Origin: Sacculina carcini
Taxonomy: Eukaryota; Arthropoda; Thecostraca; Sacculinidae
Reading direction: 5' to 3'
Assembly: GCA_916048095.2 (NCBI GenBank)
Contig: OU696571.1
Location: forward strand, 9,624,449 to 9,688,448
Length of the DNA: 64,000 bases
The position numbers were made by a program, and so were the translations under genes. Shown in pieces: positions 49,086 through 59,872 of this stretch. Each line of letters starts with the position of its first letter. Position 1 is the first letter of the stretch. Below the pieces are notes generated by a model. That model was not told the DNA's origin. It searched no databases and saw nothing but the letters and a program-made list of their open reading frames with translations.

Positions 49086-51117
49086 CACAACAACAACAAC
49101 AACAACAACAAACATGTATTTAATATAGCGCACACAATAGTTACAAGCGCGCGACACGCAAAATAATACTGGAGCAAGTGGGAAATTTGGTCAATTGCGC
49201 AGGTTGGGTGAAGTAAAAACATGCAGCGCAGAACAGAAACACAAACATGTAGCAATTATGAGTCCGGAATATGTAACTAAAATGTGCAAAAAAGAGATAA
49301 ATCATTAAATAAAAGGAAAAACGGATTAAATCAATATCAATAGGAAGAATAAATCAATTATAACATTGCCAACAAGTAAACTTAAGAAGACTCTGAGGCC
49401 AAAGAAAGGAAATGTTTGTGCAGCTCAGAGGAGAAAGATGAGTAGGATTTCATTCGGAGGAGGCGAGGAGGAAGTGAATTATAAATGCGGGGTGCAGAAA
49501 AAAAGAATGATTTCGCAGACCAAGTGGATTGGTTCAACGCAGGGGGACAGATTAGAGGAGTAGGATGGCGACGTGAACCAGAAGTACTCTCTTGAACCAG
49601 AAGTAGTGAGCGTAGATAGGCCGGGGGTGAAGGACAGTGAAGGATTTTGTACACCAAACAGCAAATTTTGTAGCGAATTCGGAAATGAGCAGTGAGCCAA
49701 CCAAGGCGGTGAAGGTGAGCTGAAGTAGGCGTTTTGGGAGGAAGTTTAAGAACGAAGCGACAGGCAAGGTTGATAATGGATTGTAGATGGCGGATACTTT
49801 TGAGGGGAAGGTGAAAAAACAAGGAGTTACAGTAATCTAGGCGAGTGAAAATGTAAGAATTGACGAGAAGAACAGCCGAAGATTCGTCCAAAAGAGAACG
49901 TATGGGATACAATTTTCTCAGAATGAAGCGGCAAGAGCGAGTGAGTTGAGAAAAGTGTTGAGAAAATGATATTGTTGGATCAAATGTGATGCCAAGGTTG
50001 CGAATTTGAGCAGCTAGAGGCAAGGAGACAGTGGTAGGGGTTATCCTTGGAGGATGAAAAGCTAAGTAGACAGTTTTGTCGTGATTAAGAAGGAGGTATC
50101 TGGAGGCAGCCCATGACGAAATATGGGAAAGAAGTTTAGATACTAAAGAAGAATTATGTAAAGATAAGGGAAAGTAAATTTGTACATCGTCAGCATAGAC
50201 GTGAAAGGAAATAGGGTATTCTCTGAGGACAGAACAAAGGGACGAGACGTAGAGGTTGAAAAGGAGTGGTCCCAGGAGAGAACCCTGTGGGACGCCAGAA
50301 GTCAACGGAACATTGACAGACATCCGGGAATTACAGCGGACAGAAAAGGAACGTTTATGAAGGTAGGAAGAGACAAGAGAAAGAGCTGAGGAAGAAAGGC
50401 CAATATGGGCGAGATCTTCACAAAGAATGGAATGATTGACGAGATCAAAGGCAGATGAAAAATCTAATGATATTAGCAGAACAGATTTGCCGAAGGAAAA
50501 GTTGGAAAAAATGTCATTAGTGAGGCGAATAAGGAGAGTTTCAGTTGAATGATTTGACATGAAGCCTGATTGACAAGGATCAAGGACCGGAGTAATAATC
50601 GGACGAAGTTGTTCAAGGATAGCGTGTTCAAGAAGTTTAGAAGGAAGCGTAAGCATAGATATAGGACGATAGTTGGAGGGGATGGCAGGATCAGCATTAG
50701 GCTTCTTCAGTATGGGTGTGATTATATCATGCTTAGAAGCTAGAAATTGACCATGAAGAAAAGAGGAATTAACCATATGGGTGAGAATGGGAGCAAGGAG
50801 GAGGATCGAATCAGAGAGAGCGGAAAAATTAATAGGATCCGAGGGGCTTCTTTTGTTGCGGAGTTTGAGGAGAAAACGAGATGTTTTATAGGGAGAAAAT
50901 TGGTACGAAGGCCGAAATAGAATTTGAGGAGGTAGGAAATGATAGAGGAAAATGACTTTTTGGAATATTTGAGAGTATTGTATCAATTTTTTGAGTGAAA
51001 AAAGAGGAGAATTGATCAGCTGAAATCATTATTGGACTCCGGGAGGCACTACCAGTTATTGATTTCAGAGTGGACCACCGAGAGTGTGAGCCCACAAGGT
51101 CAGTAGATTGTGCTGCT
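49083..51117 (-). mobile_element. LINE-C: CR1-like LINE in the gypsy protease
   Basis: Minus-strand, 5'-truncated CR1-like LINE. Its 3' end is the (TTG)n tail (plus strand caacaacaac, 49088-49108) preceded by the common terminal motif with atacatg. Its 5' limit lies near 51117, where gypsy protease sequence resumes. A target duplication was not recognised. Closest in this window to the copy at 15.7-17.7 kb. Confidence 0.85.
49382..50986 (-). CDS. LINE-C ORF2, RT to C terminus, open
   Basis: 534 residues without a stop, although 5' truncated; a further frame reaching 51117 adds a linker (SADQFSSFFTQKIDTIL). Motifs in order: SNYRPISMLTLPSKLLEHA, DPCQSGFMSNHSTETLLI, motif A ISLDFSSAFDLVNHSI, motif B LTSGVPQGSLLGPLLFNLYV, the catalytic box FHVYADDVQIYFPLS (50185-50196), LLLNHDKTVYLAFHP, NLGITFDPTISFS, then RLDYCNSLFFHLP, RLGWLTAHFRIRYK and the C-terminal STWSAKSFFFSAPRIYNSL. 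Best-preserved copy of this family here. It would need an endonuclease, absent in this truncated copy, to move itself. Confidence 0.85.
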   Translation of the reverse strand: MIQYSQIFQKVIFLYHFLPPQILFRPSYQFSPYKTSRFLLKLRNKRSPSDPINFSALSDSILLLAPILTHMVNSSFLHGQFLASKHDIITPILKKPNADPAIPSNYRPISMLTLPSKLLEHAILEQLRPIITPVLDPCQSGFMSNHSTETLLIRLTNDIFSNFSFGKSVLLISLDFSSAFDLVNHSILCEDLAHIGLSSSALSLVSSYLHKRSFSVRCNSRMSVNVPLTSGVPQGSLLGPLLFNLYVSSLCSVLREYPISFHVYADDVQIYFPLSLHNSSLVSKLLSHISSWAASRYLLLNHDKTVYLAFHPPRITPTTVSLPLAAQIRNLGITFDPTISFSQHFSQLTRSCRFILRKLYPIRSLLDESSAVLLVNSYIFTRLDYCNSLFFHLPLKSIRHLQSIINLACRFVLKLPPKTPTSAHLHRLGWLTAHFRIRYKICCLVYKILHCPSPPAYLRSLLLVQESTSGSRRHPTPLICPPALNQSTWSAKSFFFSAPRIYNSLPPRLLRMKSYSSFSSELHKHFLSLASESS

Positions 51118-52134
51118 ATGAATAAGCTGTTAGATGGTGTTGATGTAGTGGCAGGAATTGACATCATTGGGTTGGCGGGGGAAGTCGAGTGGAAGCAAGG
51201 GAAAATCAGATTTTTTTATGAATGTCGTGGGGAAACGACTGTTAGTTCGATTTGTGAAGTTACCACCAGGACGAATGGCAGGTTATGTCTCATGGACAAA
51301 GACTTCACGACTATCTTCTCTTAAGGGAAGTGGAAGGCTAAGTGGAATTGGAAAAGTACGTCTCCACCAGCCCTGAAAAATACAGTTGGGGCGTACAGTA
51401 GTGTAGAGGATGAAGCCGTGAGCAGAAAATGGAGAGAAGAACTTGATCAATGGATAATCAATGGCTATTTGAAAGAGTGTCCTGGTCAGTCTTGCTCTAA
51501 AGGAGCGCTACCGCTAATGGCTGTTGTTCAAGCTAACAAGAGTAAGGTACGACCAGTTCTCGATTATAGAAAATTGAATGAGTACGTACAGTGTCATCCG
51601 GGGTCCGACGCCGCGGTTTGCACCGAGAATTTGCGGAAATGGCGACTGCTACCACAGAGATTGAAACTTGTGGACCTGAAATCAGCATACCTTCAGGTAC
51701 ACATAGACGAGTCGTTGTGGCATTATCAAAGGGTGAATTACCTAAGAAGGATATATTATTTAACTAGACTTGGCTTTGGGTTAAATTCAGCACCGAAGAT
51801 TATGTCGAGTGTCTTGAAAACGGTACTGGCGCAAAATGACGTCGTGAGAACCGACACCGATAGTTATATCGACGACGTCATTGTCAACGAGGAGATTGTA
51901 TCGGTAGAGGAAGTGATAGCGCATCTGGCGAAATTTGGGTTGGAAACCAAGCAGTCTGAATCTCTCGATGGTGGCAGACTACTCGGACTAATTATTGGGC
52001 GGAGTCATCTTGGAGGAGCTTTACAATTCAGTAGAGGGAACACACTGTCAGTGCTGGGGAATGAAGAGAATATGTCAAAGCGAGAGCTGTTTCCAGCGTG
52101 CGGCCGCTTGGTAGGGCACTATCCAAGCGGATAA
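51118..52134 (+). pseudogene. Gypsy-like protease end and reverse transcriptase
   Basis: 51118-51400 continues the protease (MNKLLDGVDVVAGIDIIGL) into the connector. The RT frame 51418-52134 has WIINGYLKECP, SKVRPVLDYRKLNEYV (finger strand), LKLVDLKSAYLQVHID (motif A), LTRLGFGLNSAPKIM (motif B), and DSYIDDVIVN (catalytic YIDD, 51865-51876). Then LAKFGLETKQSESL and RLLGLIIG follow. All three catalytic Asp are present. The frame breaks at 52134 beside a large inverted duplication (52144-52212). Confidence 0.85.
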
Positions 52135-52143
52135 GTGATGCAA

Positions 52144-52212
52144 CTCTATCATTCCACCTATTCCCATCACTATCCAAACCGATAAGTGATGGGAATAGGT
52201 GGAATGATAGAG
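52144..52212. repeat. 28-bp perfect inverted repeat in gypsy pol
   Basis: Arms 52144-52171 and 52185-52212 are perfect reverse complements with a 13-nt spacer. The spacer (atccaaaccgata) nearly repeats atccaagcggata at 52121-52133. The pol frame is lost here. Confidence 0.95.
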
Positions 52213-53575
52213 TAGGACCTAGAGCTCAAAAATTGTTGATGGAAATACTGGACAGAGTGAGAGCTGATGACCCGGTGAAGGGTGATTTTCATGTGTCACC
52301 AGTTTATCGTGGAAGAGTGTGGTGTGACGCCAGTAGTTTTGCCCTGGGTGTTGTGGTAGAGATTGGAGGTAAACTGGTAGAAGATGCAGCTTGGCTGCGC
52401 AAACGGGATGACGCGAGCCATATCAACTTGGCGGAGGAGGATATCGATTCTGCGTGACAGCATCAATGAGCTGGGCGTTGAGCTCACTGTGAAATATTCT
52501 CCATCGTCGACGAACAAGGCGGATCGGTTGCCACGAGTGCCAAAGTCGTGGTTGAAGCCTACGCTCGGAGTACCTACTGTGTATGCAGTGACCTTGAGCG
52601 AGATGGACTCCCGGCATCATTTTGGAGTTGACAGGACGTTGTCGCTTGCCCAGATGGTGGACACGAGAACCACGAGATCCGACGTAGAGAAGTGCTTGCG
52701 GAAATGCAAGCAGTGCCAAATGATTGATCCAGCTCCAGTACGTCACGTGCCGGGTGAACTAAGTGTGAATGATAATTGGAGTCGGCTGGCAGTGGACACA
52801 ACTCATCACAGGGGGCATTGCTATTTGACTATATTGGACTCGGGACCTTGCAGACTTGCGCTTTGGAGGAGAGTTCGGTAGGAGAACAGCGAGGATGTTG
52901 GGCGAGTCTTTGAGGAGCTGTTCCAGGAGCGACGACCGATAAACGAACTACTCATGGATAACAGCAGAACATTCAGGTCTGTTCGGCTGGCGGAGCTATG
53001 TCAGAAATGGGGCATGCAGCGACGTTACACAGCGGCCTACAAGTCATCAGGAAACGGAATTGTCGAAAGAAACCACCGAACGATCAAGAGAATGGCTGAG
53101 CGTTGTCAGACAACACCGAATGAGGTATTATTTTGAGGTATTATTATTTTGGTATAATCTGGCTCCAAAAACATCAGCGGACACGAACTCATCGCCTGCT
53201 AATGGATTGTACCGGTACAAGTGGAGGCATCCATCGGTTCCTGTAGAAGCGGCGGAAGCTTCAAACAGTATGTGACGCGTGGGTGACGATGTGTGGATAA
53301 AATCTCCGGGGGCGCGCTGTACAACGTATTGGAATCGTTGACAAGTGACAAACGTAATATCAGATAATAGTGTGGATGTGGACGGTGTGCCTCGTCACGT
53401 ACTCGAAATTCGGCGCCTGCGCGAAGAGTCTGAAGACGATGGTCAAACAAAGTCAGAGACTGCCACAAAAGGTTCAGAGACTGCCGCAGAAGAGTCGGAG
53501 CCTGAGCAACAGATACAGAGGTCGACAAGAGAACGGCGGCAGCCGAGATGGATGCAAGATTATATATGTGACTAA
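52213..53575 (+). pseudogene. Gypsy-like RNase H, integrase and C-terminal tail
   Basis: RNase H at 52215-52460: VWCDASSFALGVVVEIGGK (first Asp) and HINLAEEDIDSA. Part of the domain is deleted before DSINELGVELTVKY. Integrase follows: DSRHHFGVDRTLSLAQMV...CLRKCKQC (His-His-Cys-Cys finger), first catalytic Asp in LAVDTTHHRG (about 52790), second in LLMDNSRTF (about 52955), Glu in GNGIVERNHRTIK (about 53065). The tail is GDDVWIKSPG, VDGVPRHVLEIRRL, an acidic Glu/Thr stretch, then RRQPRWMQDYICD ending at 53575. Several frameshifts. The order gag-PR-RT-RH-IN is that of Ty3/gypsy. The tail matches the fragment at 13.1-13.5 kb. Confidence 0.8.
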
Positions 53576-53636
53576 CTGTTTTCGTATGTTGATGTTAAAT
53601 ACTAGTGTTCAAAATGATTTTGATATCATGGGGGCG

Positions 53637-53698
53637 TGTGGTGTATAATTGCGTTGGAAATATGTATCTAGTGGGCTTTGGATGTGTGTGCGCGTATC

Positions 53699-53755
<57 letters not shown>

Positions 53756-54140
53756 TATCGCGATTGCTTGTGAGTGTACACATGCTGGCATGGTCTGTAG
53801 TGGAATCAAAAGGTGTGTGTGTGTGTGTGTGTGTTTGTGTGCGCGGTTACGATTGCTTGTGAGTGTACGTGTGTTGACATGGTTTGGAGTGGGAGCAGCA
53901 GGGATGTGGCGAACGACGAGGGTGGTTGGTGTGAAGCGTTTGTGGAAGGAGGGTGTGTGATTGCTTGGTGAATAAGAGTGTGGTTTTGGTTGTTGGGTTT
54001 TTGTGTCTGTTGGTTGGTTCTGTGATTTGCTGCTAGCACATACATCAAATCATTATCATCATCATCATCTGACTTGTGCTGGACCATCGGTGCTCGTGCA
54101 ATATATATGTGAAAGTTTTTTTCGGCATTTATTCGTTACA
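53637..54140 (+). mobile_element. Gypsy-like 3' LTR, complete (504 bp)
   Basis: Begins TGTGGTGTATAATTG after a purine-rich catgggggcg (53627-53636, likely polypurine tract) and ends TTATTCGTTACA, with the TG...CA termini of LTRs. It contains two GT runs (53704-53752 and 53814-53832). These are the points at which LINE-A and LINE-B entered the 5' LTR. No matching target duplication was found at 23578/54141. Confidence 0.9.
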
Positions 54141-54592
54141 GCAAAAATATGTTTAGTCAGCCCGTAATGTTGAAGGCGAGGACTTTCCATGTTATTACTA
54201 ATATAAATTTGAATGTGTGGTATTCAAATTTTTTGTCACTACTGTAAAAACATTTTGTGAATATACATAACGATACAACTGTTAGTTTTCATTGGCATAT
54301 TCATATTTCAAATGTATTGTATTTTGAAAAATTGTACCAGTGTATTTAAGAAATTATTGCACATGTCACCATTAGGATTTGACTTCGTCTGTCCACGTAC
54401 TCGTCATTTTAAATTTTCCCTAAACCAACATATTTCAATGCTGGTTTCGGCATCGAATGATGGTAAACCGAATCCCGGGTGGATCTCAGTTTTCATCAAA
54501 AATTATTTTTATTATGAAACCAATTGTACTGTTAGTGTTCCAATCACATGGTTAGCTTCTAGCCACTTATTAAATTTGTGATCACTTATTAG
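54141..54592 (+). other. Intron 1 end
   Basis: AT-rich, no gene or recognised repeat. It ends with an AG at 54591-54592 used as the exon 2 acceptor. Confidence 0.55.
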
Positions 54593-54714
54593 GTGTTGTG
54601 CGTGTGCTGCTGCTGGCGTACATGAGAAGCGGATCAACTCTTCTTTCTGAGATTCTCACGCTGAACGATTCGTTCAATCTACTCAACGAACCTCTCTGGA
54701 TGTTCACCAAATCT
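54593..54714 (+). CDS. Carbohydrate sulfotransferase exon with 5'-PAPS-binding loop
   Basis: A 122-bp exon between acceptor tattag (ends 54592) and donor gtgagt (starts 54715). The first two bases complete the codon split at 17950. It then reads VVRVLLLAYMRSGSTLLSEIL, with NDSFNLLNEPLWMFTKS after it. RSGSTL preceded by a hydrophobic strand is the 5'-phosphosulfate-binding loop of membrane sulfotransferases. The following (F/Y)xLxEPL is the hallmark of the GlcNAc/Gal/GalNAc-6-O-sulfotransferase family (CHST1-7 type). It ends in phase 0. The enzyme would sit in the Golgi with this domain luminal. Confidence 0.85.
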
Positions 54715-55277
54715 GTGAGTCGAGTGCATATTTTGATGCAACGTATACTTAGGGCTTGACTGAATGTATACAGAGCATTGCAATGCAGAACATTGCAATT
54801 CCCTATTGAGCATGCAATGCACTCATATTCATGTAAGCAGTTACGATTGCAATTGAAGTAGTAAATTTAGAATGAAGACCGCAGGTAGCGTTCAGTTCGC
54901 CACGAGTGAAGGAATGGCGAACTACCGTCACGCGGGAAAGAATGTTTCCAGACTACAAGTCGTGCAACTTACCGGCACCCTGAGGGGACCCTCTCTACGA
55001 TATGACACCAGGGACAGAAAACACGTTAGAGAGTCACTTTCCACAAGTCATGCAATCGTGGCTGGAATCTGATCTCATTTGCTGGATATACAGTCGTTTT
55101 CGATTTTCGCGACTTCAATAAGCTATCGGACAATGTGTGAATCGAACTCAGTTTGCTGGGTTAAGTACGACGCACTAACTACTTGGGTACAGTCCTGACA
55201 TCTCACCGAATGCAGGTTTAGATAAATGAATGCTTAAAGTCTGAAACCTAGTTAAAACTTAAAGACTGTTTATATAT
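54715..55277 (+). other. Intron 2, first part
   Basis: No gene or repeat recognised. Confidence 0.5.
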
Positions 55278-56319
55278 TGTGGCGTACACACTTGTTAACT
55301 ACACTTGTTAAGTAAGGTTAAACATGTATAGAATACAATTAGTAAATCAGCTATGTATTACATTCACACATTGCCAAAACATAACAATACATACATGCCA
55401 ATACATAATTTCAAGTACGATACAATACAATACAATACGATACGATACCCACAGCGGCTGGACACGTATACGCGGGGAGCACGAATAAGTAGCGGGAGCA
55501 CAATGAATTGAGCGAACAACTCTAGCACAGTGTGACAGCACGCACTTTACTCGACTCATGATGTAAGATGCTAGTGTACCCGCAGTGGCCGGACACGCAT
55601 ACACGGGGAGCACGAGTAAGTAGCGGGAGCACAATGAATCGAGCGAACACTCTAGAACTGTGTGACAGCACGCACTATACTCGACTGACTTGTCCAACAC
55701 TTGTAGCACCAGCCGGAATCAATTCACTCCATGTAGGACACCGGTCACGTGACCGTCTGGAACGTGTCGTGCGATGTCTGAGCAAAACAGTAGTGGGAAA
55801 TAGCGGGACTACCATCGTCGTGGGTAGTGTGAACACACAGTAGCACTTCCGCCGGCTTGTGTGGGGAATGGGGGCGCACACAGACGGCTCAGACGGACAA
55901 ACGCAAGCACACAGGCGGCGCGGATATACAGCGCGACACAAACACGATATAGCCAGACGGCGACGTAAACACACGGCGACGAAAATAACACATCCGGTGG
56001 TGTGCACGGTGTGAACATACATAAAAAACATATTGCAAAGTGTGTACATTTATACAATAATAATGCAATGAAACAAACACGCACAATTCGCATCACTAAA
56101 ATTATACAACGAAAATCAATACAAAATAAAATCAATAGGAAATAAACATGTGTGTGTATAAACAAGTGTGTACGCCACAGGAGCCCCCTCCTCAGATCAG
56201 GGCTATAAACGAACAGGTGGCCCGATGCGTCGGCCTGATCGAGAATGAATGTGTTGTGGCGTTGCTGTGTCAATGGATAATTGTTGTGATGATGTTGGCG
56301 CACCGGGAATTTGTTGCGA

Positions 56320-56900
56320 GCGTTGCTGCGTTGCTGCGCGTATTGCTGAGCGTGTTGCTGCGTTTCTGTGCGTGTTGCTGAGCATGTTGCTGCGCTGCTG
56401 CGCGTGTTTCTGAGCATGTTGCTGCGTTGCCGCGCGTGTTGCTGAGCATGCTGCTGAGTTGCTGAGCGTGTTGCTGAGCGTGCTGCTACGTTGCTGCGCG
56501 TGTTGCTGAGTTGCTGAGCGTGTTGCTAGGCTGCTGCGCGTGTTGATGTGCGTGTTGCTACGCTGCTGCGCGTGTTGCTGCGTTGCTGCGCGTGTTGTTG
56601 CCGTTCTGCGCGTGTTGCTGAGCATGCTGCTGAGTTGCTGAGCGTGTTGCTGCGATGCTGCGCGTGTTGCTGAGCGTGTTGCTACGTTGCTGAGCGTGTT
56701 GCTGCGTTGCTGAGCGTGTTGCTGCGATGCTGCGCGTGCTGCTGCGTTACTGGGCATGCTGCTGCGTTACTGGGCATGCTGCTGCGTTGTTGCACGTGTT
56801 GCTGCGTTGCTGCGCTGGTTGCTACGTTGTTGCGCGTGTTACTGCGTTTCTGCGCGTGCTGCTGAGCGTGTTGCTACGTTGCTGCGCGTGTTTCTATGAA
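56320..56900. repeat. GCTGCGTTGCTGCGCGTGTT minisatellite
   Basis: About 580 bp of variable 5-bp-multiple units built from ttgctg, cgttgctg and cgcgtg. It is the internal core of the composite. The minus strand is open for 184 codons (Gln/Ser/Ala/His-rich) only because of the repeat. Confidence 0.9.
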
Positions 56901-57084
56901 GATTTAGACTGACTGTCCATTTCCAGGCTAATTCAGCCAGTGTCGGTAAAACGCAGTAGGTTAAGCGCAGATGTGTACCAAAATGATATGCCGTTCGCAA
57001 GTAAAGTCGTACGCTCGAATGCAAGAACGCACGGTATAATACAAAATTATACAAGGTATATAATACAAGATTCAATATAAACCA

Positions 57085-57250
57085 AGATGCAAGATAAGCC
57101 AATACACGATGAAAGCCAAGACGCGGTGTAAGGCAAGACGCGCAAGATAAGCCAAGACGCAACACAAGACAATACGCGATACAAGGCAAGACGCGCAAGA
57201 TAAGCCAAGACGCAACACAAGGCAATACGCGATACAAGGCAAGACGCTCA
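57085..57250. repeat. Second short minisatellite, aagacgc/aagccaagacgc
   Basis: Repeats of caagataagccaagacgc and aagacaatacgcgatac, with about 53-bp higher-order copies. Purine-rich on the plus strand, just before the second direct repeat. Confidence 0.85.
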
Positions 57251-58192
57251 AAAATCAAGACCAAGATCGAGATCGAAGATCAAGACTCATCATGTAAGAT
57301 GCTAGTGTACCCGCAGCAGCTGGACACGCATACGCGGGGAGCACGAGTAAGTAGCGGGAGCGCAATGAATCTAGCGAACGCTCTAGCACTGTGTGACAGC
57401 ACGCACTATACTCGACTGACTTGTCCAACACTTGTAGCACCAGCCGGAATCCCTTCACTCCATATAGGACACCGGTCATGTGACCGTCTGGAACGTGCCG
57501 TGCGATGTCTGAGCAAAACAGTAGTGGGAAATAGCGGGACTACCATCGTCGTGGGTGGTGTGAACACCCAGTAGCACTTCCGCCGGCTTGTGTGGGGAAT
57601 GGGGGCGCACACAGACGGCTCAGACGGACAGACACAAGCACACAGGCGGCGCGGATATACAGCGCGACACAAACACGACATAGCCAGACGGCGATGATAT
57701 GGCCAGACGGTGACGTGAACACACGGCGCAAATAGGCGACGAAAATAACACATCCGGTGGTGTGCACGGTGTGAACATACATAAAAAACATATTGCAACG
57801 TGTGTTAATTTATACAATAATAATGCAATGAAACAAACACGCACAATTCGCCGCACTAAATTTATACAACGAAAATCAATACAAAATAAAATCAATATGA
57901 AAGAAACATGTGTGTGTGTGTATAAACAAGTGTGTACGCCACAATATTTAGACAAAAACACACATACTCATCGAGTTTTGCTCATCTTCACATATTAGGA
58001 TATTTTCAATCAATTAAAATCGTGACATCGATGGAGCTAATCACACGCTCGATAGAAATTCAAATGCTTGCAAGAAAAGGCTGAAAGCACAGACACTAAG
58101 ACAGATTGCAAAATAATTACTCGCCAGCATACAACTCAAATAGCCTAACTGATGCAGATCGATGTTTTGATATCTTTCTGATGATTGAACAG

Positions 58193-58423
58193 CAGAGTGG
58201 TGTGGACTGGAGCACCCCAGCTATGACCGAGTCTGCCGCCCAGATGACGGCGCGAATGTTTCATTGTGACTTCTTACTGATACGCATGCTTACCTCCAAT
58301 CGCAACATCAACCGCACGCGCTTCAACGTGTCACACTGTTCGCGACGACCGCTGCTCATCAAATCGATCCGACTACACGGCGTTGGTCTGTCGCGACTAC
58401 TACAACTGCTGCCGCGCCTTAAG
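58193..58423 (+). CDS. Carbohydrate sulfotransferase exon before the 3'-PAPS site
   Basis: The frame reads QSGVDWSTPAMTESAAQM, then MFHCDFLLIRML, NVSHCSRRPLLIKSIRLHGV and GLSRLLQLLPRLK. This matches the family stretch with a (L/M)FxCDF block, a Cys before the strand, and the (I/V)KTIR...LL...P.LK segment that leads to the 3'-PAPS motif LVRDPR. An AG at 58191-58192 (after ttgatatctttctgatgattgaac) gives the phase 0 required by exon 2. The alternative AG at 58157 does not fit that phase unless a further exon lies between. A donor GTGGGC at 58424 follows; reading on reaches a stop within nine codons without LVRDPR. The 3'-PAPS exon was not found by 64000. Confidence 0.75.
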
Positions 58424-58860
58424 GTGGGCACAACGCTTGGTCTACTGTGATGCACTGAATTCCGGAGTGTGAGAGCTTGACGATCACACAAGTGTCTAAT
58501 CATTAGGGTGACCTTTTGATTCGCTAAAAATCAAGAAAAAATGCGCTAAAAATCGTATAAGCTGCGCTAAAAAGTTGCACTTAAAATTCTGCAAAAATTT
58601 CACTAAAACCCGTAAAAGGGTAGTGAGAATCACTGAATTATGAAAAACATAGTTTTGTAAGGAAAATTTGTATTTTTTACATTCGATAACTATTACCACA
58701 ATACGTTTTGAGCACTCACGGTTGTGCTAGGATTACATGCTTCATGAGCTTCAACTGTCACCTCACTGGCGATTTGGAAGCGCTAAAATTGCAAATAATT
58801 GCGCTAATAAGTTGAGCTCAATGGTTCGCTAAATATCTTCAATTTTAAATAATAGGGTAA
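58424..58860 (+). other. Intronic sequence with repeated gcgctaaaaa
   Basis: Contains several gcgctaaaa(a/t) phrases (58533, 58562, 58781, 58801), also present in looser form at 61085-61110. No gene. Confidence 0.45.
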
Positions 58861-59729
58861 TGTAGTGTGATCGTGTGCAGTGAGAGAGTGTGTGTGAGAG
58901 ATTGTGTCTACGTTGACTGATGTTGTGTGTGCGTGAACGTGTCAGCGTCATATTGTGCCTGTGTGGTCGTGTATGGTTTAATTGTGTATGGCGTGCGAGA
59001 GTGTGTGAGCTAGCGCTCGGGTTGAAGTCTTGTCCGTGGTGCGGTTGTGGCGTGACGTCTTGTAGGCGCGCATGGGGCGGTGATGCCCACGCGCGCCTGT
59101 CTGTTAATATAACTTATATTTTTTGTTTTCGTTACAAGCTATTTCGGCTTTTTTGTTTGGAAATTGGTTTTGTCTGCGACCCGGCTTCAGCAACGGAGTG
59201 CTCTCCAGTATTAGCAGCGGCTTGGAAGACGTGGTGGGGGTGCTCGGCGGAGAGTCAGGTTGGTGCGCAGGGGGACGGCAGGAGAGCATGGTGCCGGCAG
59301 GAGGCAGCTGTGAGCTGCGGCCGAGAGTTGATCATTGTCCCGCCTGAACTGGTGTTGGACCTTTCTCCGGGCAGCTAGAAGATCGCCGGTGGAAGCTGCT
59401 AGTGCTGGATGGCAGGCGAAAGAAAGGAGCTGCTGAAGCCGGAGGAGAAAACGAAGGAGTTTAGACGACGGCGTGGCCTGCGTGAGTGGTGGCGGCACGG
59501 CTGTCGCGGCAGGGTGCTGAAGATCACCGGTGTCGACGGGAGCATGGTGGATGCTGGGGTCGTGGTGTTGTGCCCTGTCGCGGCAGCCGGCGATGAAGAG
59601 GACGCCAGGCTGCGGCGGAGCACTGAAGAGCACGGGCGAGGCGGGAGCGCGGTGGACGCTGGGGCGTGGGGCGGTGATGCCCACGCGCGCCTTACTGTTA
59701 ATATAACTTATATTTTTGTTTTCGTTACA
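58861..59729 (+). mobile_element. Small non-autonomous LTR element (TRIM-like)
   Basis: The 5' LTR is 58861-59136, TGTAGTGTGATCG to CGTTACA. The primer-site position reads AGCTATTTCGGCT. A roughly 0.5-kb GC-rich interior without a clear protein follows. The end copy 59663-59729 repeats the last ~65 bases of the LTR (gatgcccacgcgcgcct, ttaatataacttatat, cgttaca). GGTAA flanks both sides (58856-58860 and 59730-59734), a 5-bp target duplication, so it inserted as one unit. The 3' LTR is shortened. The interior has open frames, but they show only composition bias. Confidence 0.75.
59063..59092. repeat. GC hairpin near the LTR end
   Basis: AGGCGCGCATGGG pairs with CCCACGCGCGCCT around a short GCGGTGAT loop. 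The right arm recurs at 59669-59690 in the shortened 3' LTR. A fuller version sits at about 63895-63935. Confidence 0.85.
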
Positions 59730-59821
59730 GGTAATAAAATTTAAACACTGAAATCATTCCTTAACATTACACTTTGGGTGTTTCACGTTTTTGTTTCTAC
59801 TTAATTATGCATTTTGAATTT

Positions 59822-59835
59822 TCACACACACACAC

Positions 59836-59871
<36 letters not shown>

Positions 59872-59872
59872 C
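59822..59872. repeat. (AC)n(AT)n(GT)n palindromic microsatellite
   Basis: Runs of acac, then atat, then gtgt form a self-complementary array of about 50 bp. Confidence 0.9.

Larger units (their letters stand above)
55278..57943. mobile_element. Composite element with 19-bp inverted ends and 0.62-0.65-kb direct repeats
   Basis: Ends are TGTGGCGTACACACTTGTT (55278-55296) and its reverse complement (57925-57943), flanked by ATAT on both sides (55274-55277 and 57944-57947). Inside, 55562-56179 and 57293-57943 are long direct repeats of about 90% identity, both ending in the same 19 bases. A partial third copy of the repeat start lies at 55450-55555. The direct repeats start TG and end CA, so an LTR element is one reading; a TIR transposon with an internal duplication is the other. 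No protein domain. It fills most of sulfotransferase intron 2. Confidence 0.65.

Noticed and set aside
54872-55072. 66-codon frame as an extra sulfotransferase exon
   Set aside because: No similarity to the family stretch expected here and no convincing splice sites; not included.
56203-56757. Minus-strand 184-codon Gln/Ser/Ala/His-rich frame
   Set aside because: Generated by the GCTGCG minisatellite; no start context, no domain, no neighbouring exon signal.
59104-59744. GC-rich overlapping frames at 59.1-59.7 kb as genes
   Set aside because: They lie within the small LTR element and show only composition bias, no domains.
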